64,000 nucleotides of DNA, taken from Candidatus Woesearchaeota archaeon. GTDB lineage: Archaea; Nanobdellota; Nanobdellia; Woesearchaeales; GW2011-AR4. The notes under the pieces were generated by a model that was not told the DNA's origin, searched no databases, and saw nothing but the letters and a program-made list of their open reading frames with translations. Position numbers and translations under genes: made by a program. The stretch is taken from positions 133,256 through 197,255 of the forward strand of contig JACPMR010000015.1 of NCBI GenBank assembly GCA_016185945.1. The letters run 5' to 3'. Positions 60,522-64,000 of this stretch are shown here, one piece after another (positions within the stretch are counted from its first letter, which is position 1; the number at the start of each line of letters is the position of its first letter).

Positions 60522-60863
60522 ATAGACAAAAACACAGAAATAACAATAAAATGCTACAAGTGCAGTAATGAATACCCAATGACAATGATGAGGATGGATT
60601 CAAACGGCAAGAGCCTTGTATGCAGGAATTGCCTGGAGAGAAAATCGGTTCAAAAGCATGAACTGGCAAAGCCCCAACAAGCACAAAAACAGGAAGAGCC
60701 AGCTTTAAAAGAATATTTCTGCAAGGAATGCAAATACAATTTCAAGAGGGCAAATCATTTGAAAATTACCACCTGCCCGTATTGCAGCTCATCCGGCTCT
60801 TTAATGGTTAAGGGAAGCACAGCAAGAATAATAGCAGACGCTGCCAAGATGAAGGGTGATTGA
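60522..60863 (+). CDS. Two-ribbon zinc protein, start uncertain
   Basis: About 113 residues. CYKC and CRNC form one ribbon, FCKECKYNFKR and CPYC a second. The neighbour at 60926 has the same layout, so this is a paralogue. No ATG, GTG or TTG lies in frame between the tRNA gene and the first ribbon. The in-frame ATG at 60417 sits inside the antisense of tRNA-Gly, and ATG 60579 would cut off the first Cys pair. An AGGTGA at 60512-60517 is placed 4 nt before ATA 60522, a possible noncanonical start. The protein ends GSTARIIADAAKMKGD. Confidence 0.65.
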   Translation: MDKNTEITIKCYKCSNEYPMTMMRMDSNGKSLVCRNCLERKSVQKHELAKPQQAQKQEEPALKEYFCKECKYNFKRANHLKITTCPYCSSSGSLMVKGSTARIIADAAKMKGD

Positions 60864-60938
60864 ATGAATTGCGAAGCAATTCCTTGCTTAGCTTTTTGCG
60901 AATGCAAAAAGGTTGGGGTGATTAGATGCAGGAAGTAA
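60864..60938 (+). CDS. Possible 24-residue Cys-rich peptide spanning a double hairpin
   Basis: ATG 60864 directly follows the stop of the preceding zinc protein. MNCEAIPCLAFCECKKVGVI has four Cys. But its DNA is two perfect hairpins (GAATTGC-GAA-GCAATTC and CTTTTTGC-GAAT-GCAAAAAG), so the frame may be a by-product of structure. It overlaps the next gene start by 13 nt. Confidence 0.25.
   Translation: MNCEAIPCLAFCECKKVGVIRCRK
60866..60911. repeat. Double hairpin between the two zinc-ribbon genes
   Basis: GAATTGC/GCAATTC (loop GAA, 60866-60882) and CTTTTTGC/GCAAAAAG (loop GAAT, 60892-60911). Same paired-hairpin style as at 2424, 20105 and 24410, and the loop context GCGAATGC recalls the hairpin in the group B repeat. 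Confidence 0.55.
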
Positions 60939-61222
60939 TGGTGCCATGCAAGAAGTGCGGCAATAAAGTGCCTGCCTCTTCTTTAAAGCTGGACATTGAC
61001 GAGAAGATGGTTATTTGTCCTGAATGCGTTAAAAGCAAGAAAATACACAAGGAAATACAAGAGGAGGTATTTCATAAGAAAGAAGAAAATAACGCACATG
61101 AAGAATCCGTAAAGAAGGTCGCGCACAAATGCACTTCCTGCGGCTATAAATTCAGGATAAACCCTGAGACTAAAGTGCCAAGAAACTGCCCGTACTGCAA
61201 TGCAAGAGTATTAAGTTTTTGA
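60926..61222 (+). CDS. Two-ribbon zinc protein, paralogue of the preceding gene
   Basis: 98 residues from ATG 60926 (GGGGTGATT just upstream). CKKC and CPEC make the first ribbon; CTSCGYKFRI and CPYC the second, joined by a Lys/Glu-rich linker. Same order as the gene at 60522, including the final CPYCNA. Zinc-ribbon pairs of this kind bind nucleic acid or protein; no specific role is known to me. End at 61222 is followed by a modular repeat. Confidence 0.8.
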   Translation: MQEVMVPCKKCGNKVPASSLKLDIDEKMVICPECVKSKKIHKEIQEEVFHKKEENNAHEESVKKVAHKCTSCGYKFRINPETKVPRNCPYCNARVLSF

Positions 61223-61267
61223 AATTGATAAACAGAATCAATTAAAAAACAATAAATTGATCAATAC

Positions 61268-61420
61268 TCAAACAAAAACGAGAGCGACTTTTAGCTTCCA
61301 TAGGCTAAGAAAGTAATCCGCTTTTACAGAGGCACTTTCGAGTAAAACTTTATAGTGCAATTAGAACTGCGGGGCACCCAATATATTATATGCAGTTATT
61401 GGGTCGCTCGGTGGTTGTTT
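61268..61420 (+). repeat. Modular intergenic element, copy 8
   Basis: Starts CTCAAACAAAAACGAGAGCG and ends GGGTCGCTCGGTGGTTG. GAGCGAC pairs with GTCGCTC at the two ends. Left arm ACTTTT...AAAGTAATCCGC, central GGCACT...AGTGC, then ACTGCGGGGCACCCAATA...TATTGGGTCGC. Near-identical in core to the complement of 45365-45522. Between convergent genes. Confidence 0.9.
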
Positions 61421-61448
61421 TATTCTTATATGTTTATGTTCCTTTAAA

Positions 61449-61730
61449 TTATTCTTCTTTCTCTTTTACCTCTCCTTCACTATAAGAAGGCACAGCTGCC
61501 TTGCTTATTATCATAATGTCGCCAATGGACTTGACAAGCTGATGGGGGACAATAACGCCTTTTGCACTACCCAAAACCTTGTTCAGGAAAGAATTCTTTG
61601 TTGCTCTTACCCTCCATCCAAATATCTTGTTTTGCGTCAAGATTGACTCCTCAACATCGCCAAAATACTCACCGTTGTCTGTAAATACCTTCATATCGTA
61701 AGTTTCGCTTATCTTTTTCATCTTTAGCAT
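61449..61730 (-). CDS. PRC-barrel domain protein
   Basis: 93 residues from ATG 61730, with GGTGATTTT upstream; the frame extends further but overlaps the divergent TraB gene and is not used. KISETYDMKVFTDNGEYFGDVEES, NKIFGWRVRATKN and KGVIVPHQLVKSIGDIMIIS make a PRC-barrel, a small beta barrel found in photosynthetic and RimM proteins and, in archaea, as a single-domain form. It may bind RNA or protein. A modular repeat lies just past its stop. Confidence 0.82.
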   Translation of the reverse strand: MLKMKKISETYDMKVFTDNGEYFGDVEESILTQNKIFGWRVRATKNSFLNKVLGSAKGVIVPHQLVKSIGDIMIISKAAVPSYSEGEVKEKEE

Positions 61731-61830
61731 TAAAATCACCTTATTTTGTTTAATTTGCATAATTTTATCTACTGCTAAGTATTTAAATCTTTTGGATAAC
61801 TTTTTAAAAAATATGGTTTTCTTATAACTG

Positions 61831-62523
61831 ATGAAGTACAAAAATCTTGTGTTTTTGGGCACCTCCCATATAGCAAGGCAGAGTCTGAGGGAAGTATGGG
61901 AATACATTCAAAAGGAAAAGCCGGATATGCTGGCTTTGGAGCTTGACAAAAAGAGATTAGATGCCTTGACGAGCAAAAGTGAAAGAAAGATCGACTTCAG
62001 AAGCATAGGCAAGGTTGGGTTGAAAGGTTTCTTATTTTCCTTGTTTGGCGCATGGGCTGAAAGAAAGCTTGGAAAGCTTGTCGGAGTTGCGCCTGGCTCT
62101 GAGATGAATAAAGCAATAAAGTTAGCAAAGAAAAAGGGCATTAAGATTGCATTAATAGACCAAGACATTGAAACAACACTGAGAAGATTATCGGAAGAGA
62201 TAACATGGAAAGAAAAGATGAATTTTTTAGCTGATGTTGCTAAGGCATTTTTCATAAGAAAAAAGGAAATTGAATTTGACTTGGAAACAGTACCTAGCAA
62301 GGAAATAATCAAAAAACTTGTAGAGAAGCTTAAGGAACGCTATCCAAACCTATACAAGGTTTTGATTGAGGAAAGAAACAAGGTTATTGCTGACAACATA
62401 AAACGGCTTATGAATTCTGTACCTGATAAGAAGATTCTTATAATCCTAGGAGCAGGGCATGTTGATGAAGTTGTTGAAAGGATTAAAGAGCAAAAAATAA
62501 GTTACAGCTTTTCACTTAGTTGA
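61831..62523 (+). CDS. TraB family protein
   Basis: 230 residues. VFLGTSHIARQSLREVWEYI carries the GxxHI site, LALELDKKRLDAL the conserved E-L-D/C-x-x-R, ALIDQDIETTLRRL the D-R-D-like stretch, and IIEERNKVIADNIKRL plus ILGAGHVDEVVERI the C-terminal GxxHxxG site. These match the TraB/PrgY family, proposed from its motif to be a peptidase; function uncertain. No TM segment; a hydrophobic patch (about 60-85) lies in the middle. Divergent from the PRC-barrel gene. Confidence 0.87.
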   Translation: MKYKNLVFLGTSHIARQSLREVWEYIQKEKPDMLALELDKKRLDALTSKSERKIDFRSIGKVGLKGFLFSLFGAWAERKLGKLVGVAPGSEMNKAIKLAKKKGIKIALIDQDIETTLRRLSEEITWKEKMNFLADVAKAFFIRKKEIEFDLETVPSKEIIKKLVEKLKERYPNLYKVLIEERNKVIADNIKRLMNSVPDKKILIILGAGHVDEVVERIKEQKISYSFSLS

Positions 62524-62566
62524 TTTTTCGATATGTTTAAATAGAATACTTTCAATTAAATCATCA

Positions 62567-63325
62567 ATGGCAGAGCTAGTTGATTTTGCAGATAAAATAA
62601 AAAGATACTACAGGTTCACAAAGCACGAACTCAAGGGACTTGTTATCTCGATACTTGTTATTGCATTCATTGTCTCTTTCAAGGAATGGGGCAAGGCAAC
62701 CTTTGACTTAAGCGTGGGGCTTTACAATTTGTTTAACTCAATTTTAATCGTTGCTCTGTCTGTGCTTATCCATGACATGGGGCAGCGCATTTTTGGCTTG
62801 ATCGCAGGCTACAGAGTAGAATTCCAGATGTGGACTTTTGGATTGATAGTTGCTTTGGTTATTGCATTCGTGAGCAACGGCAGTATTTGGGTTATTATTC
62901 CAAGCGGATTTCTGCTGCACCATCTTGCAGGCCCGCGCTTGGGGTGGTTCAGATACGGCATAGGTTATTTTGGACAAGCGATGGTTGCTTTAGCAGGCCC
63001 TCTGTTTAGTCTGATGCTAATCATCTTGTTGAAAGTGCTGAGTGTTTTCTCGCCAAATCCGTTAGTGCAAAAAGCAATTATATTTAATGTTGTTTATGCA
63101 ATAACAAGCTTGTTGCCAATCCCCCCATTAGATGGAAGCAAGATATACTTCGGAAGCAGGATGCTGTATGCGTTTTCATTTCCTGCAATTGCTATTTCAA
63201 CAATACTAATCATTGTTAACGTCCCAATATTCTTTTCATTGGTGCTTTCATTTTTGGTTGCTATTGTATTGTGGCTTGTGTATTACATAAGCTTTGAGAG
63301 AAAAGTTTGGAGAGGGTTGCACTAA
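62567..63325 (+). CDS. Degenerate M50 (site-2 protease-like) membrane protein
   Basis: 252 residues with about six TM helices. VLIHDMGQRIFGLIAGYRVEF stands where site-2 proteases have HExxHxxxA: the Glu is Asp and the second His is Gln, so zinc binding is probably lost. PLPPLDGSKIYFGS keeps the second ligand motif (LDG with its Asp). The rest, including GxxAxAGPLxxL (MVALAGPLFSL), follows the family. It is likely a noncatalytic homologue, perhaps binding membrane helices. Followed by a membrane protein gene 10 nt away. Confidence 0.82.
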   Translation: MAELVDFADKIKRYYRFTKHELKGLVISILVIAFIVSFKEWGKATFDLSVGLYNLFNSILIVALSVLIHDMGQRIFGLIAGYRVEFQMWTFGLIVALVIAFVSNGSIWVIIPSGFLLHHLAGPRLGWFRYGIGYFGQAMVALAGPLFSLMLIILLKVLSVFSPNPLVQKAIIFNVVYAITSLLPIPPLDGSKIYFGSRMLYAFSFPAIAISTILIIVNVPIFFSLVLSFLVAIVLWLVYYISFERKVWRGLH

Positions 63326-63335
63326 CTCAAGTAAA

Positions 63336-63659
63336 ATGTTCGAATTTTACAAGAACTGGATGGAATTTTTTTTTGTTGTAGTCATGATAATCGGGCTGCT
63401 GGTTGCATTGGCATCGCCTAGCGCAACTATAAGCTATGTGATTGCTTTCCTCTCTGGAATGTTTGCAGGAAGATTAGTTTATGAGAGAAAAAACAAGATA
63501 CAATTACCTTATTTTTTGATAATTGCCGGGTTTGTAATTGGCTTTGCCATGGGCGTTTACTACGGAAGCAAATGGGTTGTTATTGGTTTGTTTGTGCTTG
63601 GCGGCATATTAAGCTACAAAATGTACAACAAGAAAATATTGAAGGACATAAGATTTTAG
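63336..63659 (+). CDS. Small polytopic membrane protein
   Basis: 107 residues from ATG 63336; an in-frame TTG at 63294 lies inside the preceding gene. Three to four TM helices (about 6-28, 30-50, 60-80, 80-97) and a basic end (KMYNKKILKDIRF). No recognised motif. It starts 10 nt after the M50-like gene and ends 4 nt before the lipoprotein ATG, so the three form an operon. Confidence 0.75.
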   Translation: MFEFYKNWMEFFFVVVMIIGLLVALASPSATISYVIAFLSGMFAGRLVYERKNKIQLPYFLIIAGFVIGFAMGVYYGSKWVVIGLFVLGGILSYKMYNKKILKDIRF

Positions 63660-63663
63660 GAAA

Positions 63664-64000
63664 ATGAAACTGGCTTTTTCTCTAATTTTAGTTTTGTTGC
63701 TTGCTTCATGCGCAGAAACTGTAAATATTAAACCAGCCGATATTGAGAATATCGGCGTAAAAGAGCCTTTTATAAGGACAACAAAAATAGAGCCTGAAAG
63801 AGAGACTAAAGAAACGGACAAAGAGCCAAAAATTGACATTATAATTCCAAAGGATGGGGAAGTGTTTAAACATGGAAACATTACAGTCAAGCTGAACATC
63901 TCAAATTTCAAGCTCGTGCTGCCTGACAGGTACCCACAAAAAGGGCAAGGGCATGTCCAAGTCTGGTTTGATGGTATGGAATTCCGCGACTCAAAAACAG
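63664..64000 (+). CDS. Lipoprotein, 3' end outside window
   Basis: At least 112 residues. The signal MKLAFSLILVLLLASCAETV ends in a lipobox with Cys16, so the mature form is lipid-anchored. A short stalk (residues about 20-60) precedes a beta domain IDIIIPKDGEVFKHGNITVKL with GHVQVWFDGMEF. This resembles all-beta copper/DUF4399-type domains but no metal site is seen. Cotranscribed with the two membrane-protein genes upstream. Cut at the window end. Confidence 0.75.
   Translation, partial: MKLAFSLILVLLLASCAETVNIKPADIENIGVKEPFIRTTKIEPERETKETDKEPKIDIIIPKDGEVFKHGNITVKLNISNFKLVLPDRYPQKGQGHVQVWFDGMEFRDSKT

Overview
The window looks like a chromosomal segment of a DPANN-type archaeon, most like Woesearchaeota/Pacearchaeota. 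This is inferred from gene content; no rRNA marker is present. The DNA is AT-rich and tightly packed. Information processing is archaeal: aIF5B, aEF1-beta, TFS, PCNA, Trm1, TYW1, class I CCA-adding enzyme, RtcA, an NMD3 core, a standalone RsmF-type PUA protein, RNase J, CTP-dependent riboflavin kinase and archaeal riboflavin synthase. Genes of bacterial affinity are also present: GyrA, ScpB, a TyrRS2-type tyrosyl-tRNA synthetase and a subtilisin. Many long open frames begin at TTG/GTG; internal ATG codons with a Shine-Dalgarno or a TATA box about 26-30 nt upstream were preferred as starts.

Layout. 1-5.3 kb: VapC-like PIN fragment and envelope proteins, including two neighbours sharing an extracellular beta domain, the second carrying a long cytoplasmic coiled coil. 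5.6-10.4 kb: AsnB-like ATPase, DUF371, then a divergent pair made of a kinase-fold protein and a 724-residue TyrRS carrying a receiver-like insertion. 10.5-15.3 kb: translation and tRNA modification. 15.4-22 kb: subtilisin, DoxX, RtcA and a hendecad coiled-coil protein. 22-31.5 kb: membrane-bound regulator, PPC protein, riboflavin genes (ribK-ribC-ribH), DUF460, NMD3 core, signal peptidase, TFS-DUF167, SAM hydrolase, Tmk and dUTPase. 31.6-41 kb: TYW1, phosphoesterase, MoxR-VWA pair and a large Cys-rich surface protein. 41-48 kb: lipid and envelope enzymes, sugar-nucleotide transferase, Cca and GyrA. 48-54 kb: ScpB with a partner, the DUF47-PiT phosphate system and a trio of related coiled-coil proteins. 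54-64 kb: an interrupted class II tRNA, RNase J, PCNA, SGNH hydrolase, tRNA-Gly, Zn-ribbon proteins, TraB, a degenerate M50 homologue and a lipoprotein cut by the window end.

The most unusual signal lies between the genes. Eight full and one partial copy of a roughly 150-175 bp modular element occur only in spacers. Each has imperfect terminal inverted repeats related to TTCAATCA, a central GTGC/GCAC hairpin, and one interchangeable hairpin arm on each side. Some arms are nearly identical between copies tens of kilobases apart; others are swapped or inverted. I do not recognise this family. It could be a MITE-like mobile repeat or a structured RNA. A second GC-rich pair (6541-6625 and 48336-48494) and a set of short double hairpins also fill spacers.

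All domain calls come from reading translated sequence by eye; no database search was run.
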